This document shows positions 1 through 8,645 of a stretch of 64,000 bases of DNA, one piece after another. Numbering within the stretch: the stretch's first letter is position 1; every line of letters starts with the position of its first letter. A program made the position numbers and the translations under genes. Source of the stretch: Novosphingobium profundi (GTDB taxonomy: Bacteria; Pseudomonadota; Alphaproteobacteria; Sphingomonadales; Sphingomonadaceae). The notes beneath the pieces were generated by a model. That model was not told where the DNA came from, made no database searches, and saw only the letters and a program-made list of their open reading frames with translations. Where the stretch lies: NCBI RefSeq assembly GCF_020524485.1, contig NZ_JAIVLF010000001.1, forward strand, positions 434,001 to 498,000, given 5' to 3'.

Positions 1-272
1 TCCCACATGGCTTCGAGCGCGGGCGTCTCACGGGCGGCGAGGACAAGCGCGAGGGAGACCAGCGCCCATCGGCTGGGCCGGGCGAGGCGTTTGACCACCA
101 GGTTGTCCGAATCGCTCTCACTCGCCTTGGCGAAGCGCCGGAGCAGCCGGAACAGAAGGGCATGGACGAAGAGCGCAACCGCAACCGCGAAAACGGCCAC
201 GATGACAGCGACGATCGTTTGTTGCAGCCAATTCGGCAGCTCACCGATCAGGTCCTGGAGCAAGTCGGTCAT
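1..272 (-). CDS. Mechanosensitive ion channel (MscS-like) protein, N-terminal part, cut by window edge
   Basis: Only the first ~90 codons lie in the window; the gene runs off the left edge on the minus strand. It starts at the ATG at 272-270. The protein begins with an amphipathic stretch (MTDLLQDLIGELPNWLQQ) followed by a hydrophobic helix at about residues 20-45, then a basic turn (LLRRFAK) and a second hydrophobic segment after about residue 70. This layout is typical of small MscS-type channels, where the first helices precede the pore helix and beta domain. The pore helix and C-terminal domain are outside the window, so the family call rests on topology and general resemblance. It lies just downstream of the S46 peptidase gene in the same direction, separated by a strong hairpin. 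Confidence 0.55.
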   Translation of the reverse strand, partial: MTDLLQDLIGELPNWLQQTIVAVIVAVFAVAVALFVHALLFRLLRRFAKASESDSDNLVVKRLARPSRWALVSLALVLAARETPALEAMW

Positions 273-303
273 GGAGAAGAAACTATGCTGCAGCGCAGCG
301 GTT

Positions 304-350
304 GCAAGCGCGAAGGGGCTCCTGGATGAAATCCGCCCCTGCGCGCTTGC
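304..350 (-). terminator. Strong hairpin between S46 peptidase and MscS-like genes
   Basis: GCAAGCGCG (304-312) pairs perfectly with CGCGCTTGC (342-350), with an inner GGGGC/GCCCC stem. It sits 10 nt after the S46 stop codon. There is no clear U-tract, so it is a candidate terminator or mRNA 3' stabiliser. Confidence 0.5.
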
Positions 351-359
351 ATTATCGTC

Positions 360-2423
360 TTACTTTGCGGCCAGTTCCTTCACGATGCGCGGGGCCGGGT
401 AGATGGTCTCCAGCGCCTCCTGGAGCGCGGCGGTGGAGACGACGACGGTGCGGTTGAGCACTGGATCATAGCCGTAGTTGCCGCCCAGCGAATGGATGTT
501 GCCGTCAAAGGCCGCACCGATCACGGTGCCCGCCTTGTCGATCACCGGGGAACCCGAATTGCCGCCGATGATGTCGTTGGTGGTCACGAAATCATAGGTC
601 ACAGCCTTGTCGATGGCGCGTTCCTTCGCCGCGAACTGGCTGGGCAGGTCGAAAGGTTCGGCGCCCGTCGCACGCTCGAAGGTGCCGCCCATGGTGGTCT
701 GGAAGGGCACCTCGTTGCCACGCTCGGTCCAGCCCTTCACGCGGCCATAGCTGATGCGCAGGGTAAAGGTGGCGTCGGGGTAGAGGCTGTCGCCATAGGC
801 GGCAAAGCGCGCGTCGGCGAGCTTGGCCCCGGCCTGCGTGACCGGCCCGGCATAGGCCTCGTCGACCTTCTGCTTGAGCGCGCGCTGGTTGGCGTCCAGT
901 TTCAGGGCGTACTGGATCATCGGATCGTCCGAGGCCTCGATCGCGGCGAGGCCCCCGTCCCACAGCTGCTTGCGGTACGCCGGATCGGCGAGCTTCGTGC
1001 CCGCGACAAGGCGCTCGGACAGGCCCTCGGGGCTTTCCTTGCCAAGGAGCAGGCGGGTCTGCGGATCATCGACCCCCAGGTATTCGCGCGCCTTGGAGAG
1101 GCTCCAGGCCATCTGCAACTCGTCGAGCCAGGGGTAGACCGGCGCCTCGTCGAGCAGGCGCTTCTCGGTCAGCGGCAGGGCGCTGTCGGTGTAGCCGGGG
1201 AGGCGCTCGGCGTTGGGCTTGGCGCGTTCGGTCGCACCCATGACGAGGGCCTGCGCGTAGCTGTAGAGCGTGCCCGAGGGCGCATCGTAGCGGTAGGGGA
1301 TGTAGAGCGTGCGGTAGGCATCGACCGCCGCGTCCACCTGGGCCCAGGGATCGCCGATCTCGGCGTTGCCAGCGCTCTTGGCCTTCAGGTCCGCTTCGGC
1401 CGCGGCCAGCTTGGCGGTGAAGGCGGGGTCGTTCAGGGCCTTGGTGCGGCCGATGTAGACCTTGAGGCTGTTTTCGACGCCGCTCAGGAGGTCGAGGCCC
1501 TCGCGCGCGTGTTCGGGGCTTTCCTCCATCGCGCGGATCAGTCGCCCGCGCAGTTCCGAAAGCGTGGCGACGGTGATCGGCAGGCGCACCTCGCGCTCGA
1601 AGGCGAGCTGGCTCAGCGTATAGAGGCGCGAGGTCGAACCCGGGTTGCCGACCACGAAGGTGGCTTCGTCGGCCTGGGGCGTGCGCGGGTTCCAGGTGAG
1701 GTGGACCGGTGTCTTTACCGGCTTGCCGTCCTCGTAAGCGCGCAGGAACGAGCCGTCGAGCGAGTAGCGCGGGAAGTTGAAGTTGTCGGGATCGCCGCCG
1801 AAGGTGGCCGCGCGGTCCTCCGGCGACCAGACGAGGCGGACGTCGGAATACTTGCGGTAGGTATAGAGCTTGTACTGCCCGCCGCCGAACAGGGTGACGA
1901 CCTGGCAGCGGAACTTCGCGGTGTCGGTGCAGTTGGCCGCCTCGATCTCGGCGATCCTGGCATCGCGCGCCTTGGTCAGCGCCTCGCCGGTAAGGGCGCC
2001 GATGGCCGCCTTCACCTCGCCCGTCACATCCTCGATCTTGGTCACGACTTCGGCCTGCTGGCCCGGGCACTTCTTTTCATCGCGCAGCGACGCGGCGATG
2101 AAGCCGTGTTCAAGCAGGTCATTGTCGCCCGTCGAGTTGTCGTAGAGGCACGAGGCGACGCAGTGGTGGTTGGTGAGGATAAGCGCGGCATCCGAGACAA
2201 AGCTTGCCGAGCAGCCGCCGGTGAGGCGCACGGCCGAGGCGCGCACGGTGTCGAGCCAGGCCTGATCGGGGGCCCAGCCATAGTCGGCCTGCATCTTCGC
2301 GGCGGGGAATCCATCGAAAGTCCACATGCCCTCGTCGGCGTGGGCGATGGTCGAGGTGGTGGCGAGAAGCAGCGCAAGTGTGGCGGCGCCGGCGGCGTGA
2401 AGCGATGGGATGCGAGCGATCAT
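360..2423 (-). CDS. S46 family dipeptidyl-peptidase (DPP7/DPP11-like), secreted
   Basis: Family S46 serine exopeptidase of about 687 residues, the usual length, which removes dipeptides from peptide N-termini in the periplasm. The start is the ATG at 2423, preceded by a good AGGAGG site, followed by a signal peptide ending near ALLLATTSTIAHA (about residue 29). The chymotrypsin-like halves carry TNHHC (His about 87), an Asp near 223 after GGDPDNFNFPRY, and GNSGSPV (Ser about 623). The residue 18 positions after the Ser is Gly in AFDGN. From family knowledge, Gly there marks DPP7-like preference for hydrophobic P1 residues, and Arg marks DPP11-like preference for acidic ones, so DPP7-like specificity is inferred. 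It is divergent from the M3 peptidase gene, with a 238 bp shared upstream region. Confidence 0.93.
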   Translation of the reverse strand: MIARIPSLHAAGAATLALLLATTSTIAHADEGMWTFDGFPAAKMQADYGWAPDQAWLDTVRASAVRLTGGCSASFVSDAALILTNHHCVASCLYDNSTGDNDLLEHGFIAASLRDEKKCPGQQAEVVTKIEDVTGEVKAAIGALTGEALTKARDARIAEIEAANCTDTAKFRCQVVTLFGGGQYKLYTYRKYSDVRLVWSPEDRAATFGGDPDNFNFPRYSLDGSFLRAYEDGKPVKTPVHLTWNPRTPQADEATFVVGNPGSTSRLYTLSQLAFEREVRLPITVATLSELRGRLIRAMEESPEHAREGLDLLSGVENSLKVYIGRTKALNDPAFTAKLAAAEADLKAKSAGNAEIGDPWAQVDAAVDAYRTLYIPYRYDAPSGTLYSYAQALVMGATERAKPNAERLPGYTDSALPLTEKRLLDEAPVYPWLDELQMAWSLSKAREYLGVDDPQTRLLLGKESPEGLSERLVAGTKLADPAYRKQLWDGGLAAIEASDDPMIQYALKLDANQRALKQKVDEAYAGPVTQAGAKLADARFAAYGDSLYPDATFTLRISYGRVKGWTERGNEVPFQTTMGGTFERATGAEPFDLPSQFAAKERAIDKAVTYDFVTTNDIIGGNSGSPVIDKAGTVIGAAFDGNIHSLGGNYGYDPVLNRTVVVSTAALQEALETIYPAPRIVKELAAK

Positions 2424-2661
2424 GTCAGGGGTCCTCCTCCTGGGAATGTCCCGGATTTCCCCAAGGAACGGGGCCAAGTCCAGCGCAAAGCGCATGAGGG
2501 GCGGGGATAAGGATACAGTATCACCTGCCCTTCGACGAAAGGCCTACTTGGATCGACCAACGACACACCATGGCTTGTATCCGCGCTGTGAGGCGGTAGC
2601 CTCCCGCGCCAGGCCGTGGTCCCCCCAATTCCAACCCACGGCAGCAAAAGGATTCTCCGCG

Positions 2662-4545
2662 ATGTTCGCACTCGACCGCCGCAAGGCCCTGGGGCTTGCC
2701 GCCAGCCTTCCCGTTGCCGCCTCGCTGACCGGCCTTGGCGCGTCCGGTGCGCAAGGGGCCGAAGTGCCCACAGGATCGGGCGCGACCTGGGACCTGACCG
2801 ACCTGTTCCCGGATGCCGAGGCCTGGGATGCGGCGCGCAAGGCGGTGCTGGCCGCCCTGCCGCGCCTTGCTGCCTACAAGGGCACGCTGGGGACGAGCGC
2901 GCAGGCGCTGGCGCGCGCGCTGGACGATATCTCGGTGACCAAGCTCAAGGCGATGCGCGTCTACGTCTATTCCTCGCTTCAGGCCGACGAGGACGTGCGC
3001 GCGCCCGCCCCGCAGGAGCGCGAGGCGCAGGCGCGCGACATGTTCAGCCAGATGGGGCAGGCGACGGCCTGGGTGGACCCGGAGGTTCTGGATCTGGGCG
3101 AAGAGACCATCGAGCGCTTCATTGCCGAAAACGAAACGCTCACGCGCCGCTTTGCCTTCCCCTTGCGCGACACGCTGCGCCGCGCGGAGCATATTCTCGA
3201 CGATCAGGGCGAGGCGATCCTGGCTTCGGCCTCTGCAGCGCTTGCCGGGCCGGGCAGCGTGCGTGACCAGCTTGTCGCCTCGGACATTCCCTGGCCCACG
3301 ATCACGCTTTCGGACGGGCGCGAGGTGCGCCTTGATGCCCAAGGCTATTCGCATAGCCGCGACGCGAAGAACCGGGCCGACCGCAAGCGCGTCTTCGACA
3401 GCTACTGGAGCGCGTTCAAGGGCTATGAAGGCTCGCTCGGCGCGGCGCTTGCGGCCAAGCTCAAGGGCGATGTCTTCGAGGCCGAGAACCGGGGCTACGA
3501 AAGCTGCCTTGCCATGGCGCTTGCCGCCAACCGCATCCCCGAAGGGGTCTACCGCAGCCTTGTATCGGAGGTGAACGCAGGGCTGCCGCAGCTTCACCGC
3601 TACTTCCAGCTGCGCCGCCGGATGCTCAAGCTGCCCGACATCCACTACTACGACATCTACCCCCCGCTGGTGCAGATGGACCGGACCTTCACGCTGGGCG
3701 ACATGCGCAATGTTGCCTTGGACGCGCTCAAGCCGCTGGGCGGCGACTACGTGCGGCTGATGGGTGAGGCGACGGCGAAGAAGTGGATGGATCCCTTCCC
3801 CCGGCCGGGCAAGCGGGCGGGGGCCTACATGAATGGGGCGGTCTACGACGTGCACCCCTATCTCCTGCTCAACCTCTCGGAGAACTTCGACGGGGTCTCG
3901 ACGTTCGTTCACGAGTGGGGCCACGCGATGCACACGCTGATTGCGGCCAAGGCGCAGCCTTATGAGACCGCCCGCTACCCCACCTTCCTCGCCGAGATCG
4001 CCTCGACCGCGAACGAGGTGTTCCTGACCGAGTACATGCTCGAACGGGCCAAGACGAAGGAGGAGAAGCTCTATTACCTTGGCATGCGTCTGGAAGGTCT
4101 GCGCGGTACCTTCTACCGCCAGACGATGTTTGCCGAGTTCGAACTGAAGATCCACGAGATGGCCGAGGCGGGCGAGGGGCTTTCGGGCGCGAGCATCAGC
4201 CGCGTCTATGGCGAGATCCTGAGGCGCTACCACGGCCCCGATTTCACCATCGATGCGCCCTACGAGATGGAATGGGCGATGATCGGCCACTTCTACCGCT
4301 TCTTCTATGTCTACCAGTACGCGACCTCGATCACGGCGGGGACGTGGTTCGCGCGCTCGGTGCTCGATGGCGGCACGGCCGAGCGGGAGAATTTCCTCGG
4401 CGTCCTGCGCGCCGGGGGCTCGGACTATCCGACCGATATCCTGACACGTGCGGGGCTCGATATGGCCTCGCCCCAGCCCTACCGCGATCTCGTGGCCGGG
4501 TTCGGGCGCACTCTTGATGAAATCGAGGCGCTTCTGGACGCCTGA
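2662..4545 (+). CDS. pepF: M3 family oligoendopeptidase (PepF-like), Tat signal
   Basis: Zinc metallopeptidase of family M3 that cuts oligopeptides, 627 residues from the chosen ATG at 2662. The N-terminus is MFALDRRKALGLAAS followed by a hydrophobic run and an ASGAQGA cleavage region, a plausible twin-arginine signal, so export to the periplasm is predicted. That is unusual for PepF proteins, which are mostly cytosolic. The zinc motif HEWGH is at residues 417-421, and the third ligand Glu is expected in the following AEIASTANEVF segment. An in-frame reading extends upstream to 2410 across the S46 start, but it has no domain content and would hide the signal peptide, so I rejected it. It is followed after 78 bp by the sulfurtransferase gene. 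Confidence 0.92.
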   Translation: MFALDRRKALGLAASLPVAASLTGLGASGAQGAEVPTGSGATWDLTDLFPDAEAWDAARKAVLAALPRLAAYKGTLGTSAQALARALDDISVTKLKAMRVYVYSSLQADEDVRAPAPQEREAQARDMFSQMGQATAWVDPEVLDLGEETIERFIAENETLTRRFAFPLRDTLRRAEHILDDQGEAILASASAALAGPGSVRDQLVASDIPWPTITLSDGREVRLDAQGYSHSRDAKNRADRKRVFDSYWSAFKGYEGSLGAALAAKLKGDVFEAENRGYESCLAMALAANRIPEGVYRSLVSEVNAGLPQLHRYFQLRRRMLKLPDIHYYDIYPPLVQMDRTFTLGDMRNVALDALKPLGGDYVRLMGEATAKKWMDPFPRPGKRAGAYMNGAVYDVHPYLLLNLSENFDGVSTFVHEWGHAMHTLIAAKAQPYETARYPTFLAEIASTANEVFLTEYMLERAKTKEEKLYYLGMRLEGLRGTFYRQTMFAEFELKIHEMAEAGEGLSGASISRVYGEILRRYHGPDFTIDAPYEMEWAMIGHFYRFFYVYQYATSITAGTWFARSVLDGGTAERENFLGVLRAGGSDYPTDILTRAGLDMASPQPYRDLVAGFGRTLDEIEALLDA

Positions 4546-4623
4546 GCGCACGGGCCGGGCGGCTGGTGGCCGGTGCGTGCAATCGCGCTGGCCGCAGGCT
4601 CCCGGCTCGGGTAGCCTGCGGGA

Positions 4624-5475
4624 ATGACCCACCGCACACTTATTTCCGCCGATGAACTCAAGGCCTTGCTCGATGCCGAGGCCGATGTCCTGATCCTCGA
4701 TTGCGCGTTCGATCTCGCCCATCCACAGAACGGTCCGGCGGTGTTCGAGACCGGCCATGTGCCCGGCGCACGCCACGCGCATCTGGAGCATGACCTCTCG
4801 GGAACGCCGTCCGGGAGCAACGGGCGCCATCCCTTGCCCACGCGCGAGGCCTTCGCCGCGTGGCTGCGCGGGCAGGGGCTCTCCAACGGCCAGCAGGTCG
4901 TGACCTATGGCGGCATGGGCAATGCCGGTGCGGCGCGGGCCTGGTGGATGCTGCGCTGGATGGGCCACGCCGAAGTCGCGGTCCTCGACGGCGGGCGCGA
5001 CGCCTGGATCGCGGCGGGCCACGAACTGGAAACCGGCAAGGCCGGCGAAGTGCAGGCCGAGGGCGATTTTACGGTGGGCGTGCCGCTGGTGGCAGGGACC
5101 GTCGATGCGGACGATGTCCTGGCCAACATCGACGCGCACGACGCCCAGATCCTCGACGCGCGCGACCCGGCGCGCTTTCGCGGCGAGCCCAGCCCCAACG
5201 ACGTTGTCTCGGGCCATATCCCGGGCGCGAAGAATCGCTTCTTCCAGAACAACCTCAACGACGACGGCACCTTCCGCCCGGCGTCCGAACTCAAGGCCGA
5301 TTTCGAGGCGCTTCTGGGCGATGCCCCGGCGATCCTCCAGTGCGGTTCGGGCGTGACCGCCTGCCAGAATGCGCTCGCCATGGAGATCGCGGGAATTCCA
5401 GGCGCCTTCGTCTACATCGGATCGTGGAGCGAGTGGACCAGCGATCCGGCGCGTCCCATCGCGACGGGCGCGTAA
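4624..5475 (+). CDS. sseA: 3-mercaptopyruvate sulfurtransferase
   Basis: Two-domain rhodanese-fold enzyme of 283 residues that transfers sulfur from 3-mercaptopyruvate to thiols or cyanide. The inactive N-terminal rhodanese domain spans about residues 5-145 and the catalytic one about 160-278. The active-site loop is CGSGVTA with the nucleophilic Cys at 240. CG[ST]GVTA is the mercaptopyruvate sulfurtransferase signature, distinct from the CRKGV-type loop of thiosulfate-specific rhodaneses. The ATG at 4624 fits the family start. It lies 78 bp after the M3 peptidase and is followed immediately by a palindromic repeat element that may also end its transcript. Confidence 0.94.
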   Translation: MTHRTLISADELKALLDAEADVLILDCAFDLAHPQNGPAVFETGHVPGARHAHLEHDLSGTPSGSNGRHPLPTREAFAAWLRGQGLSNGQQVVTYGGMGNAGAARAWWMLRWMGHAEVAVLDGGRDAWIAAGHELETGKAGEVQAEGDFTVGVPLVAGTVDADDVLANIDAHDAQILDARDPARFRGEPSPNDVVSGHIPGAKNRFFQNNLNDDGTFRPASELKADFEALLGDAPAILQCGSGVTACQNALAMEIAGIPGAFVYIGSWSEWTSDPARPIATGA

Positions 5476-5490
5476 GAGAGGAAGACTTTT

Positions 5491-5603
5491 CAAGGGGCCA
5501 TCGCCCCTTGACCCCAAAACGGGCGACCTCACCTCACCCGGCCCACGCAGCGCTCGCAAGGTGAGGTCGACATTTTTGGGAGCCCGAGGGCGATGGCCCT
5601 CGG
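5491..5603. repeat. REPIN-like intergenic palindromic repeat
   Basis: Two short palindromes face each other: CAAGGGGCCATCGCCCCTTG at 5491-5510 and CCGAGGGCGATGGCCCTCGG at 5584-5603, the latter in opposite orientation. Nested between them is a perfect 10 bp inverted pair, GACCTCACCT (5525-5534) and AGGTGAGGTC (5559-5568). A CCCCAAAA/TTTTTGGG pair lies just inside the outer arms. The right arm recurs at 57809-57828 with its flanking GGGAGC. It sits between the convergent sseA and GST genes. Confidence 0.75.
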
Positions 5604-5618
5604 ATTAATCCCTCTTAC

Positions 5619-6254
5619 CTATTCCCCGAACCACACCGGCGCATCACCCGGCTGCCAGGGCGTGTACTTGGTCATTACCGAGGTGAAGAGCTCGGACGCC
5701 AGATGCCCGTCGAGCCAGGCGCGAAGGGCGGGAAAGTCCTGGGCGTCGAACCAGGCGCGGTCAGTCGCGGCGAACTGGCGGATGAAGGGCATGATCGCCA
5801 TGTCGGCCAGGCCGCGTGTCTTCCCGCACAGTTGGCCGCCTGGCGCTATGCGCGCGTCCAGATCGCGCAGGGTTTCCAGCGCGCTCTGCCGGTGGGCCAG
5901 CGCATCGCTGCCGTGGCGTTCGGGGTACTTGTAGCGGTCGAGGTCGTGCTTGAAGGGGCCGTCGTTGCGCGCGATGAGCTGGGCATCGCCGCGTTCCAGC
6001 CAGCCTTCGGGATCGCTGCGTTCGAGCGCCCAGTGCATCACCTCAAGGCTTTCTTCGATGACTTTGCCATCGGGCAGAACCAGCACGGGCACGGTGCCCT
6101 TGGGCGAGGCCTCCAGCATCGCGTCCGGCTTGTTTGCCAGTTTTACCTCGCGCAGTTCGCAGGCGATGCCCGCCACGCGCAGCGCAAGCCTTGCGCGCAT
6201 GGCATAGGGGCAGCGGCGGAAGCTGTAGAGGACGGGCGGGACGGGGCTTGTCAC
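5619..6254 (-). CDS. Glutathione S-transferase family protein
   Basis: Protein of 211 residues with an N-terminal thioredoxin-fold domain (about 8-85) and an all-helical C-terminal domain (about 95-200). The N-terminal motif [13 protein letters not shown] places a single Cys followed by PYA where glutaredoxin-like GSTs carry CPYC or [17 protein letters not shown] holds the conserved cis-proline, and EESLEVMHW the glutathione-contacting Glu-Ser. A thiol-transfer or peroxide-related role is likely, but the substrate cannot be told. The start is the GTG at 6254, which overlaps the trhO stop by four bases (GTGA), so the two are probably translationally coupled. Confidence 0.85.
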   Translation of the reverse strand: MTSPVPPVLYSFRRCPYAMRARLALRVAGIACELREVKLANKPDAMLEASPKGTVPVLVLPDGKVIEESLEVMHWALERSDPEGWLERGDAQLIARNDGPFKHDLDRYKYPERHGSDALAHRQSALETLRDLDARIAPGGQLCGKTRGLADMAIMPFIRQFAATDRAWFDAQDFPALRAWLDGHLASELFTSVMTKYTPWQPGDAPVWFGE

Positions 6255-7282
6255 GCCGCGTCCGGTGTATCGGTGTCCTCGCTCCGGACCGGCGGCGGGG
6301 CGCCGACATGTTCCTCCCCGCGCGCACGGGCGAGAAGCTGCTGGCGCTGGCGTTCGCGGTAGCGTTCGCGCTGCTCGTCGGTGCGCTCGTCGTGGCAGTG
6401 CGGGCAGGCGACGCCTTCCTCGAACAGCGGGGAGGCGCGGTCTTCAGCGTTCAGTGGAAGGCGGCAGGCGTGGCACAGCGTGTAGTCGCCTTGCAGCAGC
6501 CCGTGGCCGACCGAGACGCGGTTGTCGAAGACGAAGCATTCGCCTTCCCACAGGCTGTTCTCGGGCGCGACGGTCTCCAGGTATTTCAGGATGCCGCCCT
6601 TGAGGTGGTAGACCTCGTCCACGCCCTCCTGCTTGAGGAACGCGGTGGACTTTTCGCAGCGGATGCCGCCTGTGCAGAACATGGCGACCTTCGGTGCGTC
6701 CTTGCCTTCGCCCAGGAGCTTGGCGCGCTGTTCGCGAAACCAGCCCGGAAATTCGCGGAAGGAAGCGGTCTCGGGATCGATCGCGCCCTTGAAGGTGCCG
6801 ATCGCCACTTCGTAATCGTTGCGCGTGTCGATCAGGATCGTGTCCGGATCGGAAATGAGATCGTTCCAGTCCTCGGGCGCCACGTAGGTGCCGACAGTGG
6901 CGAGGGGATCGGTGCCCGGCTCGCCCATGGTCACGATCTCGTTCTTGAGGCGCACCTTCATGCGCAGGAACGGCATTTCGCGTGCGCCCGAGAACTTGAC
7001 GTCGAGATCCGCGCAGCCCGGCAGCGCGCGGACATGCGCGATGACCCGCTCAATCCCCGAGCGCGTGCCCGCGATGGTGCCGTTGATGCCTTCGTGCGCG
7101 AGCAGCAACGTGCCGCGAATGCCCTCCTCCTCACACAGCGCGGCAAGCGGTGCGCGCAGGGCGGCATGATCGGCAAAGGGCGCGAACTGGTAGAGCGCGG
7201 CGACGCAGACCGGCGCGTTGTGCGCGGCGGTGGGATGCTCGCGCTGGGAAAGATCGGAAGTGCTCGTCATGCGCGGCCCCAT
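6251..7282 (-). CDS. trhO: tRNA uridine-34 hydroxylase TrhO (rhodanese-like, YceA family)
   Basis: Homologue of TrhO/YceA, the oxygen-dependent enzyme that forms 5-hydroxyuridine at tRNA position 34. It has the family N-terminal domain ([14 protein letters not shown] at about 60-72), a central rhodanese domain with IDTRNDYE and the catalytic loop [10 protein letters not shown] (Cys about 203), and a C-terminal Cys-rich tail ([17 protein letters not shown]), all features of the family. Length is 343 residues, or 339 if translation begins at the second ATG at 7270; neither has a strong ribosome-binding site. It is the first gene of a two-gene unit with the GST gene. Confidence 0.92.
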   Translation of the reverse strand: MGPRMTSTSDLSQREHPTAAHNAPVCVAALYQFAPFADHAALRAPLAALCEEEGIRGTLLLAHEGINGTIAGTRSGIERVIAHVRALPGCADLDVKFSGAREMPFLRMKVRLKNEIVTMGEPGTDPLATVGTYVAPEDWNDLISDPDTILIDTRNDYEVAIGTFKGAIDPETASFREFPGWFREQRAKLLGEGKDAPKVAMFCTGGIRCEKSTAFLKQEGVDEVYHLKGGILKYLETVAPENSLWEGECFVFDNRVSVGHGLLQGDYTLCHACRLPLNAEDRASPLFEEGVACPHCHDERTDEQRERYRERQRQQLLARARGEEHVGAPPPVRSEDTDTPDAA

Positions 7283-7324
7283 AGCGCAAAGCGGGGCTCG
7301 CGCGAAGAGGGGCCAGATGCACGA

Positions 7325-7355
7325 GGCCCGGCAAACCGCACGCGGTCGCCGGGCC
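7325..7355 (-). terminator. Hairpin downstream of metK
   Basis: GGCCCGGC (7325-7332) pairs with GCCGGGCC (7348-7355), and an inner ACCGC/GCGGT stem closes the loop. It lies 30 nt past the metK stop codon. The U-tract is poor. Confidence 0.5.
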
Positions 7356-7385
7356 GAGTATTGTGTCGCGTGAAGGCGGCTGGCG

Positions 7386-8600
7386 TTATGCGAGCGCGGC
7401 CTTCAGGTCGTCGACGAGGTCGGTGCGCTCCCAGGGGAACAGCTCGCCCTCGGGCTTGCGGCCGAAGTGGCCATAGGCCGCCGAGGTCGCGTAGATCGGC
7501 TTGTTGAGGCCTAGGCCCACGCGGATGCCGCGCGGGGTAAGACCGCCGAGCTTGTCGGCCGAAACCTTGGTGAGAGCCGCTTCCAGCGCCTCTTCGGAGA
7601 CGGTGCCGGTGCCGTGCAGATCAACATAGAGCGAGAGCGGCTTCGAGACGCCGATCGCGTAGGAAACCTGGATCGTGCAGCGCTTGGCAAGGCCCGCGGC
7701 CACGACGTTCTTGGCAAGATAGCGCGTCACGTAGGCGGCCGAACGGTCGACCTTGGTCGGGTCCTTGCCCGAGAAGGCGCCGCCGCCGTGCGGAGCCGCA
7801 CCGCCGTACGTGTCGACGATGATCTTGCGGCCGGTGAGGCCAGCATCGCCGTCCGGGCCGCCGATCTCGAAGGTGCCGGTCGGGTTGATGTGGTAGACGG
7901 TTTCGTCCGAGATCAGGCCGTCGGGCAGGATGTCGGAGATGACCTTCTTCACGTAGGCCTTGAGCTCGGCTTCCTTCTCGCCCTGGTCATAACCCGGCTT
8001 GTGCTGGGTCGAGAGGACAACTGCGGTCGCGGCGACGGGCTTGCCGTCCTTGTAGCGCAGCGTGACCTGGCTCTTGGCGTCCGGTTCCAGGAAGGGCGCG
8101 GCGCCCGAGTGGCGGTCGGCCGAGAGCTGCTGCAGGATCTTGTGGCTGTAGTCGAGCGTGGCGGGCATGAGGTCGTCGGTCTCGTCGCAGGCGAAGCCGA
8201 ACATGATGCCCTGGTCGCCGGCGCCTTCGTCCTTGTTGCCGCTCGAATCGACACCCTGCGCGATGTGCGCGGACTGGGCGTGGAGGTAGTTCTCGAAGTC
8301 GAAGGTCTCCCAGTGGAAACCGTCCTGCTCGTACCCGATCTTCTTGACGGTCTCGCGCACGACCTTCTCGATTTCCTCGAGAGCGCCATCGGCCCAGGCG
8401 CCGTTCTCATAGACGCCCTTGCAGCGAATCTCGCCGGCGAGGACGACCTTCTGGGTCGTGGTCATGGTCTCGCAGGCGACGCGCGCCTCGGGATCCTTCG
8501 AGAGGAAAAGGTCGACGATTGCGTCCGAAATCTGGTCCGAAACCTTGTCGGGATGGCCTTCCGAGACGCTCTCGGATGTGAAGACATAGTCGCTACGCAT
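7386..8600 (-). CDS. metK: S-adenosylmethionine synthase
   Basis: Makes S-adenosylmethionine from methionine and ATP, supplying methylation in the cytosol. Full-length at 404 residues with family motifs [13 protein letters not shown] near the N-terminus, [15 protein letters not shown] (the central signature), and the phosphate-binding loop [15 protein letters not shown]. The ATG at 8600 is preceded by AGGTGA at good spacing. It is 45 bp downstream of lnt in the same direction, so the two are probably co-transcribed. The gap is too short to hold a SAM riboswitch unless it lies inside lnt. Confidence 0.98.
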   Translation of the reverse strand: MRSDYVFTSESVSEGHPDKVSDQISDAIVDLFLSKDPEARVACETMTTTQKVVLAGEIRCKGVYENGAWADGALEEIEKVVRETVKKIGYEQDGFHWETFDFENYLHAQSAHIAQGVDSSGNKDEGAGDQGIMFGFACDETDDLMPATLDYSHKILQQLSADRHSGAAPFLEPDAKSQVTLRYKDGKPVAATAVVLSTQHKPGYDQGEKEAELKAYVKKVISDILPDGLISDETVYHINPTGTFEIGGPDGDAGLTGRKIIVDTYGGAAPHGGGAFSGKDPTKVDRSAAYVTRYLAKNVVAAGLAKRCTIQVSYAIGVSKPLSLYVDLHGTGTVSEEALEAALTKVSADKLGGLTPRGIRVGLGLNKPIYATSAAYGHFGRKPEGELFPWERTDLVDDLKAALA

Positions 8601-8645
8601 AGAGTCACCTGGGATATAAAGAAATCTTTAAGTGCGGTTCCTGCT

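Noticed and set aside
492..2510. Long open frame antisense to the S46 peptidase
   Set aside because: High-GC codon usage leaves long antisense frames open; translation is repetitive Gly/Val/Arg/Ala without domains, while the opposite strand has a complete enzyme.
2521..5559. 1012-codon open frame antisense to the M3 peptidase and sseA
   Set aside because: It spans two well-supported genes and their intergenic space and shows no recognisable domain.
8601..8645. Possible SAM riboswitch before metK
   Set aside because: Only 45 bp separate lnt and metK, and I see no pseudoknot or known SAM aptamer pattern there.
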